This document shows, piece by piece, positions 7,499 to 16,211 of a stretch of 64,000 nt of DNA (position 1 is the stretch's first letter; each line of letters starts with the position of its first letter). The notes under the pieces were generated by a model. It was not told the DNA's origin. It saw only the letters and a program-made list of their open reading frames with translations, and searched no databases. The stretch spans positions 3,138,412 to 3,202,411 of the forward strand of contig NZ_CP132335.1 of NCBI RefSeq assembly GCF_030758295.1. Reading direction: 5' to 3'. The position numbers were made by a program, and so were the translations under genes. The stretch comes from Pararhizobium sp. IMCC21322. GTDB taxonomy: Bacteria; Pseudomonadota; Alphaproteobacteria; Rhizobiales; GCA-2746425.

Positions 7499-8277
7499 AA
7501 GACCTTCGGCAGTTTTTTGAACAGCCGGAATGCATTGGCTCCAGTCTGCTCAATAAATTCTGACACATCCAGATTAAGCGTCTCCGCCAGTGACGCAGCT
7601 GTATCGGCCACATAGGACGGCTCATTCGTGCGGCCACGATGCGGCACCGGCGCCAGATATGGCGCATCTGTCTCAACCAGAATGCGATCAGACGGCACAT
7701 CGCGTGCAATATCGCGGATATCCTGAGCGTTTTTGAAGGTCGCAATGCCCGAAAACGATACATAAAGACCCAGTTCAACGCCAATCTTGGCCAGGCCTGC
7801 GCCTGATGAAAAGCAATGCAGAACAGCCGGAAACGAACCGATTTCCGTCTCTTTCTTCAAAATGTCTATCATGTCGGCATCCGCTGACCGCGCGTGGATA
7901 ACCAGAGGCAATTCGGTGATACGTGCAGCGGCAATATGCGCGATAAAGCTCTGTTTTTGAGCTTCACGGGCACTCTTGTCGTAATGGTAGTCGAGCCCCG
8001 CCTCCCCGATTGCCACCACCTTTGGATGCGCGGACAATTCAACCAGACGATCTGTGGTGATATGCAATTCTTCATCCGCATTATGCGGATGGGTCCCGAC
8101 GGAACAGAACACATCGTCAAATTTCTCTGCAACAGCAAGCACTTGTTCGAATTTTTCGACACGCGTGCAGATCGTGATAATGCGCTGAACACCACGGTCC
8201 CGCGCGCGCGCGACCACATCCTCCAATTGATCTGCGAAATCGGGAAAGTCCAGGTGGCAATGACTGTCAATCAGCAT
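7495..8277 (-). CDS. TatD family metal-dependent DNase
   Basis: A 260-residue TIM-barrel hydrolase. The N-terminal metal motif is DSHCHLDFPDF (His6, His8), GEAGLDYHY carries the bridging Glu, and VETDAPYLAP near the C-terminus is the standard TatD signature. The family includes 3'-5' exonucleases for damaged DNA. It sits 8 bp downstream of metG, an association common in bacteria, and overlaps the MBL gene by 4 bp. Confidence 0.93.
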   Translation of the reverse strand: MLIDSHCHLDFPDFADQLEDVVARARDRGVQRIITICTRVEKFEQVLAVAEKFDDVFCSVGTHPHNADEELHITTDRLVELSAHPKVVAIGEAGLDYHYDKSAREAQKQSFIAHIAAARITELPLVIHARSADADMIDILKKETEIGSFPAVLHCFSSGAGLAKIGVELGLYVSFSGIATFKNAQDIRDIARDVPSDRILVETDAPYLAPVPHRGRTNEPSYVADTAASLAETLNLDVSEFIEQTGANAFRLFKKLPKVL

Positions 8278-8285
8278 TGGCTCTC

Positions 8286-9836
8286 TCAGCTCTCGGATGC
8301 CGCTTCAACAAATCGTGGAAACACACCTTCCGGCTTGTCGATCTGCGTACCGCTGGCCAGAATTTGATCCGGTGCCAAGGCTGCAAAGTCGCGTCCATCT
8401 TCGGGCACACACAAGACATCCAGCAGCTTGGCCGAGGATTCAGGCATAAAGGGCTGCGCCAGAATGGCAACGCGTCGCACAATCTCGGCAGTTACAAACA
8501 AAACCGTCGCCATACGTTGCGGATCGGTCTTTTTCAGTGCCCAGGGTTCCTGAGCCGCGAAATATCGGTTGGCCTCACTCACCACAGCCCAAATGGCATT
8601 GAGCGCATTGTGCGGCGCCTGCACGTCCATGGCATCCCGACACAGCGGCAGGAGAGCCCTCGCCTGCTCCAGAATGGCCGTGTCTTCGTCAGAGTATTGT
8701 GCTGGTGCTTCCAGCAACCCGTCCAAATTCTTGAACACCATGGACAAGGAGCGCTGAGCCAGATTGCCCAGATCATTGGCCAGATCAGCGTTCATCCGCG
8801 CAACAATTGCGTCATGGCTATAGCTGCCATCACGCCCGAATGGGACTTCACGCAGCAGAAAATAGCGCAAGGCATCAAGACCATAAGCTTCGACCAGAGA
8901 AATGGGATCAACCACATTGCCAACCGATTTCGACATTTTCTCCCCGCGATTAAACAGGAAGCCATGTGCATAAACCCGTTTCGGCAATGGCAGACCGGCA
9001 GACATCAGGAATGCTGGCCAGTACACCGCGTGAAAGCGAATGATATCTTTCCCAATCACATGCACATCGGCCGGCCAGAACCTGGCTCTTTCCGCGTTCT
9101 CATCCGGAAACCCGGTTGCTGTCAGATAATTGGTCAGCGCATCAACCCAGACATACATGACATGTTCAGGATCATCCGGAACCTTTACACCCCAGTCAAA
9201 CGTTGTCCGTGAAATCGACAAATCCCGCAGGCCCGATTTAACAAAGCTGATGATTTCGTTGCGGCGCTCATCCGGTCCGATAAAATCCGGATTGGCCTCA
9301 AAATAGGCCAGCAGGCGGTCCTGATAGGCGGATAGTTTGAAGAAATAACTGTCTTCCTCCACCCACTCCACCGGCGTGCCCTGCCCGCCCAGCTTGACGC
9401 CGTCTTCATTTGTGGTGATTTCATCTTCACCATAATAGGCTTCATCACGAACGGAGTACCAACCGGAATAGGTGTTTTTGTAGATGTCACCAGCTGCGGC
9501 CATGCGCTTCCAAATTTCAACACTGGCCGCATGGTGCCGAGGTTCAGACGTGCGCAGATAATCGTCATTGGACGCATTCAACGCCACCGCCATCTCCTGA
9601 AAACGGGCTGTATTGCGGTCGGCAAGCTCCTGTGTGGAGATGCCCAGATCTCGCGCCGTTTTCAGCATTTTCAACCCGTGCTCATCAACGCCGGTCAGAA
9701 AAAACGTGTCGTAGCCATCAAGGCGCTTGAAGCGCGCCATGGCATCGGTCGCAATCAACTCATAGGCATGCCCGATATGGGGCGCGCCATTGGGATAGGA
9801 AATTGCTGTCGTGATGTAGAACGTCTTTTGACTCAT
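8286..9836 (-). CDS. metG: Methionine--tRNA ligase
   Basis: A 516-residue class I aminoacyl-tRNA synthetase that charges tRNA-Met. The HIGH motif appears in [12 protein letters not shown] (near residue 20) and KMSKS in [11 protein letters not shown] (near residue 300). The zinc-knuckle cysteines of many MetRS are absent: the connective region reads [16 protein letters not shown], where other forms have Cys. There is no C-terminal EMAP-like dimerisation domain, so this is the short form. It lies in a holB-metG-tatD-MBL operon with short gaps. Confidence 0.97.
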   Translation of the reverse strand: MSQKTFYITTAISYPNGAPHIGHAYELIATDAMARFKRLDGYDTFFLTGVDEHGLKMLKTARDLGISTQELADRNTARFQEMAVALNASNDDYLRTSEPRHHAASVEIWKRMAAAGDIYKNTYSGWYSVRDEAYYGEDEITTNEDGVKLGGQGTPVEWVEEDSYFFKLSAYQDRLLAYFEANPDFIGPDERRNEIISFVKSGLRDLSISRTTFDWGVKVPDDPEHVMYVWVDALTNYLTATGFPDENAERARFWPADVHVIGKDIIRFHAVYWPAFLMSAGLPLPKRVYAHGFLFNRGEKMSKSVGNVVDPISLVEAYGLDALRYFLLREVPFGRDGSYSHDAIVARMNADLANDLGNLAQRSLSMVFKNLDGLLEAPAQYSDEDTAILEQARALLPLCRDAMDVQAPHNALNAIWAVVSEANRYFAAQEPWALKKTDPQRMATVLFVTAEIVRRVAILAQPFMPESSAKLLDVLCVPEDGRDFAALAPDQILASGTQIDKPEGVFPRFVEAASES

Positions 9837-9865
9837 AACTGGAACTGACCTGTCTAAGCGGGCCC

Positions 9866-10912
9866 TTAAGCTGGCAAAAGGGCCGCAGCATGTTTGGCTT
9901 TGTTTAGTAGCGCAAACAGGTTCAGGATCAACTGTTTCTTGTCCAGATTATAGGTCTCAGTCTCACGCTGTTGCCGATCCAGCACGTCCCAAACATCAAT
10001 CCACGGGTTTGCAGCGCCCTGCCCGGCCATGGCTTTGGCACGATTATGCACAAAAAGCCGGGCGCGTTCCAAAAACTCCGCGAACAACGCATCACGCCCC
10101 CGCAGGCACAGAGCATCCGCCAGCGCATGCAGATTTTTCAGATCACCCGGAGGCTCATCAAGACGCGCTTGCATGTCGTGCCGCAGATCACCATGGTCTG
10201 TTGCCATAAGATCCATCGCATAGCGCACACGTCCATCTGCCAGCCCTTCAACCAGCGCAAATTCAGCCGCGTCGAATTCCTCCATTTGCGCTTTCACGAT
10301 AGTCGCCATCTCAGTGTCGGTTGGCCGCGAGAGCATGGATTTTCGGCATCTGGACCTAATTGTTGGAAGCAGCCGTTGAATATTATCAGAAATCAATAGA
10401 AACAGACAATTAGAGGGTGGTTCCTCAAGTGATTTCAAAAGCGCATTTGCAGCAGCAGGTGCCATGTCATCCACCTTGTCGACAATGACAATGCGCCAGC
10501 CACCCTCACCTGCTGTTGACCCCAGAAACTGGGTTAACCGGCGCACATCATTCACCGGTATACCGGCTGTCATACGCTTGTTATCCGCATCCCATCGACG
10601 CGACAAAAGGAGCAGATCAGAGTGCGATCCGGCGCTGATTTTAGCCGCAGCCCGACTGTCTGGAGAAACCGATAAATCCTGAACTTTTGGCGCCGCGTCC
10701 CAGACGGCAAATTGATGGTCCAGCAAAAACTTGGCAACCTGATAGGCAAAGGTCGCCTTGCCGCAACTGTCCGGGCCGCCAATCAACCAGGCATGGTGCA
10801 ATCTGCCGTGACCGAGCGCGTCCAGAAACACGCTTTGCAGCTTTTCTGCCCCGACAAGACCCTGCGTCGCGCGTGGCTGCAATATTCGATCATAATCTTC
10901 AACAACGGACAT
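9866..10912 (-). CDS. holB: DNA polymerase III subunit delta-prime
   Basis: A clamp-loader subunit of 348 residues with an AAA+ fold; [20 protein letters not shown] (near residue 45) is the P-loop region, and [21 protein letters not shown] is the conserved sensor region of delta-prime proteins. The ATG at 10910-10912 (VVEDYDRIL) has GGA 8 bp upstream; an ATG two codons earlier is possible. In many Hyphomicrobiales this gene follows tmk, but here its upstream neighbour is gyrA across a 96-bp gap. Confidence 0.92.
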   Translation of the reverse strand: MSVVEDYDRILQPRATQGLVGAEKLQSVFLDALGHGRLHHAWLIGGPDSCGKATFAYQVAKFLLDHQFAVWDAAPKVQDLSVSPDSRAAAKISAGSHSDLLLLSRRWDADNKRMTAGIPVNDVRRLTQFLGSTAGEGGWRIVIVDKVDDMAPAAANALLKSLEEPPSNCLFLLISDNIQRLLPTIRSRCRKSMLSRPTDTEMATIVKAQMEEFDAAEFALVEGLADGRVRYAMDLMATDHGDLRHDMQARLDEPPGDLKNLHALADALCLRGRDALFAEFLERARLFVHNRAKAMAGQGAANPWIDVWDVLDRQQRETETYNLDKKQLILNLFALLNKAKHAAALLPA

Positions 10913-10967
10913 GTGCATTCCAGCGGAGAAAATCTGACCCTATTCCAGGATCATCATGGGATCAAAG

Positions 10968-11002
10968 TCATTCCGGGATTTTAATCGAAAACCCCGGAAT
11001 GA
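10968..11002 (-). terminator. Stem-loop after gyrA
   Basis: TCATTCCGGG (10968-10977) pairs perfectly with CCCGGAATGA (10993-11002). Four more A-T pairs can close part of the loop. It starts 6 bp past the gyrA stop codon on the minus strand. There is no clear T-run, so partial termination or transcript protection ahead of holB is plausible. Confidence 0.5.
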
Positions 11003-11008
11003 AGTAGC

Positions 11009-13903
11009 TTATGTGTCTGAAGTGTCTGTATCTGAAGAACCGGCCTCTGATGTGTCAGAATCCGCAGCCTCAGCGTCAGCGCCATCGGAAGAAGCTTGTG
11101 CATCACCTGGCTCTATCACTTCAGAACCATTGCCCTCAGCATCTTCGCCATCGTCCTCATCATCGCCTTCAATCTCGCTAATACGCTCAACAGAAACAAC
11201 AATTTCGTCCTTTGCGGTGTTGAACACCGTGACACCCTGAGTTGATCGGCCCGCGAGACGGATACCATCAATCGGGCAGCGAATGAGCTGACCGCCATTG
11301 GTGACGAGCATGATTTCATCACCCGCATCCACCCGGAAAGACGCAGCGAGTGCCCCGTTTCGGTCAGACATGCTCATCGCAGCAATGCCCTTACCACCGC
11401 GACCGGAAACCCGGTATTCAAAGGAAGAACTGCGCTTGCCATAGCCATTTTCAGATATGGCCAGAATAACCTGCTCAGCTTCAAGCATGGCTTCAAACTT
11501 GGCGTCGTCCAGAACCGTCTCGTCCGGACCTGTAACCGCTTCGGCCTCATCATCAGGCACTTCTGTCGAAGCCCCTTCCTCTTCAATCCCGCGCAACATA
11601 CGACTTTTCTTGATAAAGGCCGTGCGTTCTGCTGGTGTTGCCTCGAAATGACGCAGGATCGACATCGCGATCACAGTATCGCCAGACGCCATGTTGATAC
11701 CGCGCACCCCGACCGAGTTTCGGCCGGTAAAGACGCGCACATCTTGCACTCTAAAGCGAATACACTGCCCTTTCAGGCTGGTCAGCAGCACATCATCATC
11801 GGCAGAACAGGTTTCAACGCCGACAATGGCGTCTCCCTCATCCAGCTTCATGGCGATTTTGCCATTTCGGTTGACCTGAACAAAGTCCGACAGCTTGTTG
11901 CGACGAATTGTGCCGCGCGACGTGGCAAACATCACATCCAACTGTGCCCAGCTCTCTTCATCTTCCGGCAAAGGCATGATTGTGGTGATGGTTTCATCCT
12001 GCTGCAACGGCAGAATATTGATCAGCGCCTTACCGCGAGACTGCGGGCTGCCTATAGGCAAACGCCAGGCTTTCAGCTTGTAGACAATACCGCGTGAGGA
12101 GAAGAACAGCAGCGGTGTGTGGGTGTTGGCCACAAACAGCCGTGTCACGAAATCCTCATCTTTGGTCGACATGCCGGAACGACCCTTGCCGCCCCGTCGC
12201 TGCGCCCGATAAGTCGCCAATGGCACACGCTTGATATAGCCCGTGTGGGATACGGTGATGACCATATCCTCACGTTGGATCAGGTCTTCATCCTCAAGCT
12301 CGGCACCACCGTCCAGAATTTCTGTCCGGCGCGGCGTGGCAAACAGCTCGTGCGATTCCTGCAATTCATCCTTGATGATGGTCATGATGCGCAGGCGCGA
12401 ACCGAGAATTTCAAGATATTCCTTGATCTCGTCGCCAAGCTTGTTCAGCTCGTCAGAAATCTCTTCCTGACCGATCCCTGTCAGACGCTGCAGACGCAGC
12501 TCCAGAATGGCGCGTGCCTGTTCTTCCGACAATGTATAGGTGCCATCTTCCTGAACACGGTGTCGGGGATCATCAATCAGGCGGATCAGCGGCTCAATGT
12601 CTCGTGCAGGCCAGCTTTTCTCAAGCAATTGAGCCCGCGCAGTCGCGGGATCCGGGGCAGCACGGATAAGCGCGATGACCATATCGATATTGGCAACAGC
12701 AATGGCCAGACCCACCAGAACATGAGCCCGATCGCGCGCCTTGTTCAGCAGAAACTTGGTTCTGCGGCTAACAACGACTTCGCGGAATGCCACAAATGCG
12801 CGCAACATATCCAGAAGCGTCATCTGCTCCGGCTTGCCGCCATTCAGCGCCACCATGTTACAGCCAAATGAGCCCTGCAAAGGCGAGAAACGGTAGATCT
12901 GGTTCAACACCACATCAGCAACCGCATCACGTTTCAGTTCAACAACAACCCGCATACCGTCACGATCAGATTCATCGCGTATGTCAGAAATGCCCTCGAC
13001 ACGCTTTTCGCGCACCAGATCAGCGATCTTTTCGATCATGGTGGCTTTGTTCACCTGATAAGGAATTTCGGTGATGATCAGCGCTTCACGGTCCTTGCGC
13101 ACCATTTCGGTGGCCACCTTGCCACGCATGATGACACTGCCGCGACCGGTTTCAAATGCGGAGCGGATGCCAGCACGGCCAAGGATCATGCCGCCGGTTG
13201 GAAAATCAGGGCCCGGCATATGCTCCATAATGCCAGACAGCGTGATCTCCGGATCATCGATCAGCGCAATACAGGAATTGATCACCTCACCCAGATTATG
13301 CGGAGGGATATTGGTGGCCATGCCAACTGCAATGCCGCCGGCTCCGTTGGCCAGCAGGTTGGGGAAGCGGGACGGCATGACAACCGGTTCTCGCTCACGC
13401 CCATCATAGTTTTCCTGGAAATCAACCGTGTCTTTTTCAATGTCCGCAAGCAGATACTGGGCCGCCTTTTCCATTCGGCATTCCGTATAACGCATGGCAG
13501 CAGGTGGATCGCCATCGACAGAGCCAAAATTGCCCTGCCCGTCCACAAGTGGCAGACGCATGGAGAATTCCTGGGCCATACGCACCAGCGCGTCATAAAT
13601 CGCGCTGTCACCATGGGGGTGATACTTACCCATCACCTCACCCACAACACCGGCAGATTTACGATACGGTTTGTTGTGTTCAAGACCCATTCCATGCATG
13701 GCATACAGGATGCGCCGATGCACAGGCTTCAAACCGTCACGCACATCTGGCAAGGCGCGGCTGACGATCACGCTCATTGCGTAATCGAGATAGGACCGCT
13801 TCATTTCTTCAACAATACCGATGCGTTCAATATCGGACGGCAGATCGCCGGATGGCTCGTTTCCCTGAGGGGTATTCTCGTTATCGGACAAATCTGTACT
13901 CAC
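11009..13903 (-). CDS. gyrA: DNA gyrase subunit A
   Basis: A 964-residue type IIA topoisomerase subunit that breaks and rejoins DNA with GyrB. The catalytic Tyr is in AAMRYTE (Tyr139). The quinolone-resistance region reads [20 protein letters not shown] with Ser100 and Asp104, the positions of E. coli Ser83 and Asp87, so it carries the susceptible-type residues. The C-terminal beta-pinwheel includes a GyrA-box region ([11 protein letters not shown]), and the protein ends in a long acidic Asp/Glu/Ser tail. The start is GTG at 13901-13903 without a clear Shine-Dalgarno; a perfect palindrome lies just upstream. Confidence 0.97.
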   Translation of the reverse strand: MSTDLSDNENTPQGNEPSGDLPSDIERIGIVEEMKRSYLDYAMSVIVSRALPDVRDGLKPVHRRILYAMHGMGLEHNKPYRKSAGVVGEVMGKYHPHGDSAIYDALVRMAQEFSMRLPLVDGQGNFGSVDGDPPAAMRYTECRMEKAAQYLLADIEKDTVDFQENYDGREREPVVMPSRFPNLLANGAGGIAVGMATNIPPHNLGEVINSCIALIDDPEITLSGIMEHMPGPDFPTGGMILGRAGIRSAFETGRGSVIMRGKVATEMVRKDREALIITEIPYQVNKATMIEKIADLVREKRVEGISDIRDESDRDGMRVVVELKRDAVADVVLNQIYRFSPLQGSFGCNMVALNGGKPEQMTLLDMLRAFVAFREVVVSRRTKFLLNKARDRAHVLVGLAIAVANIDMVIALIRAAPDPATARAQLLEKSWPARDIEPLIRLIDDPRHRVQEDGTYTLSEEQARAILELRLQRLTGIGQEEISDELNKLGDEIKEYLEILGSRLRIMTIIKDELQESHELFATPRRTEILDGGAELEDEDLIQREDMVITVSHTGYIKRVPLATYRAQRRGGKGRSGMSTKDEDFVTRLFVANTHTPLLFFSSRGIVYKLKAWRLPIGSPQSRGKALINILPLQQDETITTIMPLPEDEESWAQLDVMFATSRGTIRRNKLSDFVQVNRNGKIAMKLDEGDAIVGVETCSADDDVLLTSLKGQCIRFRVQDVRVFTGRNSVGVRGINMASGDTVIAMSILRHFEATPAERTAFIKKSRMLRGIEEEGASTEVPDDEAEAVTGPDETVLDDAKFEAMLEAEQVILAISENGYGKRSSSFEYRVSGRGGKGIAAMSMSDRNGALAASFRVDAGDEIMLVTNGGQLIRCPIDGIRLAGRSTQGVTVFNTAKDEIVVSVERISEIEGDDEDDGEDAEGNGSEVIEPGDAQASSDGADAEAADSDTSEAGSSDTDTSDT

Positions 13904-13911
13904 GGGTTAAA

Positions 13912-13928
13912 GGCGACGAATCGTCGCC
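13912..13928. promoter_or_regulatory. Palindrome with central GANTC just upstream of gyrA
   Basis: GGCGACGA-A-TCGTCGCC is a perfect inverted repeat (8-bp arms) 8 bp before the gyrA GTG start. Its centre, GAATC at 13918-13922, is a GANTC site, the target of the alphaproteobacterial methylase CcrM; another (GATTC) is at 13941-13945. In mRNA it would form a GC-rich hairpin exactly where a ribosome binding site is expected, so it could be an operator or a translational control element. Confidence 0.55.
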
Positions 13929-14130
13929 CTGAATTGAGGTGATTCAGTATAGACTGCCAGTACCGCAAAGACCAATTTGACCATGTGAAAATGCCTGCAT
14001 TTTTTTCAAACAAAACAGATAGTTACAGTTATTCTTGCCAAATTCACGATAGGCTCTGTTTTTTCTGGCGTATCAGCGCTTTGAAATTGCGCCTTGACAC
14101 CCATAGGCCATCGCTGCACGGCTTGTTGTC

Positions 14131-14769
14131 ATGGAATTTGATACGCTCATAAATGCCACTGTCACATTGCTGGTAACCATTGATCCAATTGGGCTTGCAC
14201 CGTTGTTTCTGGCGCTCACGGCAGGCATGGACCGCGCCACGCGGACCCAGATTGCCCTGAGAGGCATCCTGATCAGCACAGGCCTTCTGGTGATGTTTGC
14301 TCTGGCAGGTATGACCATCCTTGATCTATTCGGCATCACCATGCCGGCGTTTCGCATTGCAGGCGGTCTGCTTCTCTTCTGGCTGGCTTTTGAAATGGTT
14401 TATGAAAAACGTCAGGAGCGAAAGCAGGAGACCACGGATCGCGCTGTCGTCAGCCATGAAGAGGCAAAGCACATCGCCGTGTTTCCTCTGGCCATACCGC
14501 TGATCGCGGGACCGGGTGCCATCTCGGCAACCGTCCTTTTGTCCACTGAAATGTCATCACCAATAGAGCGTAGTGCCCTGATTGGCGTCATTCTGGCGTT
14601 GATGGTTTTGTGTATGGTGGTCTTCATGCTTGCCGAAAGGCTGGATCACATCCTCGGCGATACAGGCCGCATGGTGCTCACTCGGCTGCTGGGCGTCATT
14701 CTTGCCGCCTTGTCAGTCCAATTCGTAGCAGATGGCATTTTGGCTTTTATGGCCGCACCAACGGCTTGA
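14131..14769 (+). CDS. MarC family integral membrane protein
   Basis: A 212-residue inner-membrane protein with six predicted membrane segments. VTIDPIGLAPLFLALTAG (residues about 14-31) is the MarC-family signature, and a second hydrophobic half begins FPLAIPLIAGPGAISATVLL. The name comes from the E. coli mar locus, but no transport function is firmly established. It diverges from gyrA and converges on the small secreted-protein gene with only 5 bp between stop codons. Confidence 0.9.
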   Translation: MEFDTLINATVTLLVTIDPIGLAPLFLALTAGMDRATRTQIALRGILISTGLLVMFALAGMTILDLFGITMPAFRIAGGLLLFWLAFEMVYEKRQERKQETTDRAVVSHEEAKHIAVFPLAIPLIAGPGAISATVLLSTEMSSPIERSALIGVILALMVLCMVVFMLAERLDHILGDTGRMVLTRLLGVILAALSVQFVADGILAFMAAPTA

Positions 14770-14787
14770 GCCCGCTATTGCGCGGGC
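14770..14787. terminator. Short hairpin between convergent genes
   Basis: GCCCGC (14770-14775) pairs with GCGGGC (14782-14787) around a 6-nt loop, directly after the marC stop and overlapping the end of the convergent gene. It is a weak candidate for a shared terminator. Confidence 0.35.
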
Positions 14788-15173
14788 AAGTCAATTCTAA
14801 ATTCCGCGCCACCATATTCGTGAACCGAATCCTTGGCCCTGATCATTATGAAAGCCGTTTCCGGTGGAATGGCAACACCACCTAGAGAACGCGTGAACGG
14901 CTGTTCATTCACATGCGGATGCAGCAATTCCCGAACAGCAAGCACTTTGCCCTGTGGATCAAGCACCTCAAAGGCATTGGCATAATGGTCCCAGCCCTCA
15001 TCGGCATGGCGGACGGTTGCCTCAACCCGCCATGTATCCCCGCCGGTAGGGGTTGCCGTGGCATTCACCACATCAGCTTCGCCGGCCAACGCCACCGTTG
15101 GCAACATCATGAACGACAAGACAAATGCCGATAAAGAAGCGAAAGATTTCAGGTTTCTAGAACGGAATCTCAT
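14775..15173 (-). CDS. Conserved secreted protein of unknown function
   Basis: A 132-residue protein with a signal peptide ([20 protein letters not shown] then MLPTVALAG, cleavage near ALA-G). The mature part is a small beta-rich domain with the memorable segments [19 protein letters not shown] and [16 protein letters not shown]. Similar periplasmic proteins occur in other Alphaproteobacteria, without an assigned function. The ATG at 15171-15173 (or 15176) lies inside the 3' end of ssb, so the two genes overlap by about 17 bp and are probably co-transcribed; the longer open frame upstream is only ssb in another phase. Confidence 0.75.
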   Translation of the reverse strand: MRFRSRNLKSFASLSAFVLSFMMLPTVALAGEADVVNATATPTGGDTWRVEATVRHADEGWDHYANAFEVLDPQGKVLAVRELLHPHVNEQPFTRSLGGVAIPPETAFIMIRAKDSVHEYGGAEFRIDLPAQ

Positions 15174-15690
15174 CATCCATATCGTCGGCGAAATTGCTAC
15201 CGCCGCCCTTCTGCATCGGGTCTGATTGCCCGAAATTATTACCGCCGCCCTGATTGCCGCCAGCCTGGTTGCCACCGGACTGATTGCTCACAGCACCACG
15301 ATCATAACCGCCGCCGGCAGAATCCTGCCCGCCCTGACCGCGCGAGTCGAGCATCTGCAATTCACCGCGATAGCGTTGCAGCACGATCTCAGTCGTATAA
15401 CGCTTTTGACCGGATTGATCTTCCCACTGCCGCGTTTGAAGCTGGCCCTCAAGATAGACTTTCGCGCCCTTCTTCAGATAGTTCTCAGCAACTTTGGCCA
15501 GATTATCATTGAAAATGACGACCTGGTGCCATTCGGTTTTTTCACGACGCTCACCGGAGTTTTTATCACGCCAGCTCTCACTGGTGGCAATCCGAAGATT
15601 GACGACAGGATCGCCGGAGTTCAAACGACGGATTTCCGGGTCTGCACCCAGATTTCCCACCAAGATTACTTTGTTGACACTGCCAGCCAT
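15157..15690 (-). CDS. ssb: Single-stranded DNA-binding protein
   Basis: A 177-residue SSB. The OB fold (about residues 4-110) begins [19 protein letters not shown] Gly/Gln/Asn-rich flexible linker follows, and the protein ends with the acidic tip DDEIPF that recruits partner proteins. AGGAG is 7 bp upstream of the ATG. It diverges from uvrA, as in many Alphaproteobacteria. A LexA box in the shared upstream region suggests SOS control. Confidence 0.97.
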   Translation of the reverse strand: MAGSVNKVILVGNLGADPEIRRLNSGDPVVNLRIATSESWRDKNSGERREKTEWHQVVIFNDNLAKVAENYLKKGAKVYLEGQLQTRQWEDQSGQKRYTTEIVLQRYRGELQMLDSRGQGGQDSAGGGYDRGAVSNQSGGNQAGGNQGGGNNFGQSDPMQKGGGSNFADDMDDEIPF

Positions 15691-15921
15691 GGCATACTCC
15701 TGACGTAAAGGTCAGCCAGCAAATGCTGGCTCTGTTGGTAAATTGCTGTTTTCGAGCCGCAATTGCAGCTATCGACGAGATAATTGTCGGTTCTTTTAAC
15801 ACACATCGTCGTTTTCCACGGCCTCTTCCACCATTAATGACACACTGCTGACAGTTTTCCACACATGCTGTTGCTATCACGGTCAAAAGCTGAGGTCTGA
15901 ATTCAATTTAATCTCCCAATT

Positions 15922-15952
15922 GAGTCCAGACTCTAGGCTCATCAACGGATTC
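15922..15952. promoter_or_regulatory. Cluster of three GANTC (CcrM) sites in the ssb-uvrA intergenic region
   Basis: GAGTC (15922-15926), GACTC (15929-15933) and GATTC (15948-15952) fall within 31 bp just before the LexA box; a fourth is at 16027-16031. One GANTC per 256 bp would be expected by chance in random sequence. Methylation-dependent regulation of the divergent promoters is possible. Confidence 0.4.
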
Positions 15953-15961
15953 AGAGGTTTT

Positions 15962-15976
15962 GTTCTTTTTATGTTC
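15962..15976. promoter_or_regulatory. LexA (SOS) box between ssb and uvrA
   Basis: GTTC-TTTTTAT-GTTC matches exactly the GTTC-N7-GTTC direct repeat known as the LexA box in Alphaproteobacteria. It lies in the 521-bp gap between the divergent ssb and uvrA genes, both common SOS genes, about 236 bp from the uvrA start and 272 bp from the ssb start. Nothing else recognisable was seen in that gap apart from the GANTC cluster. Confidence 0.75.
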
Positions 15977-16211
15977 CAATTGTGGGGAACATGCATTAGC
16001 CTTAAAAAAAATGCAAGATGTCTGTTGATTCCAGTTCAACTACGCCATGAATACCGGTCTGGACCTTGATTAACGACATCAAAGTGCCAAATCGAAATTG
16101 TACCGGAATAAGAATCATATTCCGTGCAGCACTATTCAGCAGCTAACACCCGGTTTAATCAGTCTCCATTCAATCTGTTTCCATCCCTATTCAGACGGTC
16201 AGTTAAGTTCT

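Noticed and set aside
8277-9212. 311-codon rightward open frame
   Set aside because: It is antisense to metG, which has all its catalytic motifs. Its translation has no recognisable domain.
11009-13903. Quinolone-resistance change in gyrA
   Set aside because: The positions equivalent to E. coli Ser83 and Asp87 are still Ser100 and Asp104.
13220-13942. 240-codon rightward open frame
   Set aside because: It is antisense to gyrA and lacks family features.
15691-16211. Possible tRNA or small RNA in the ssb-uvrA gap
   Set aside because: No cloverleaf or T-loop consensus, and no terminator-like end; only regulatory sites were seen.
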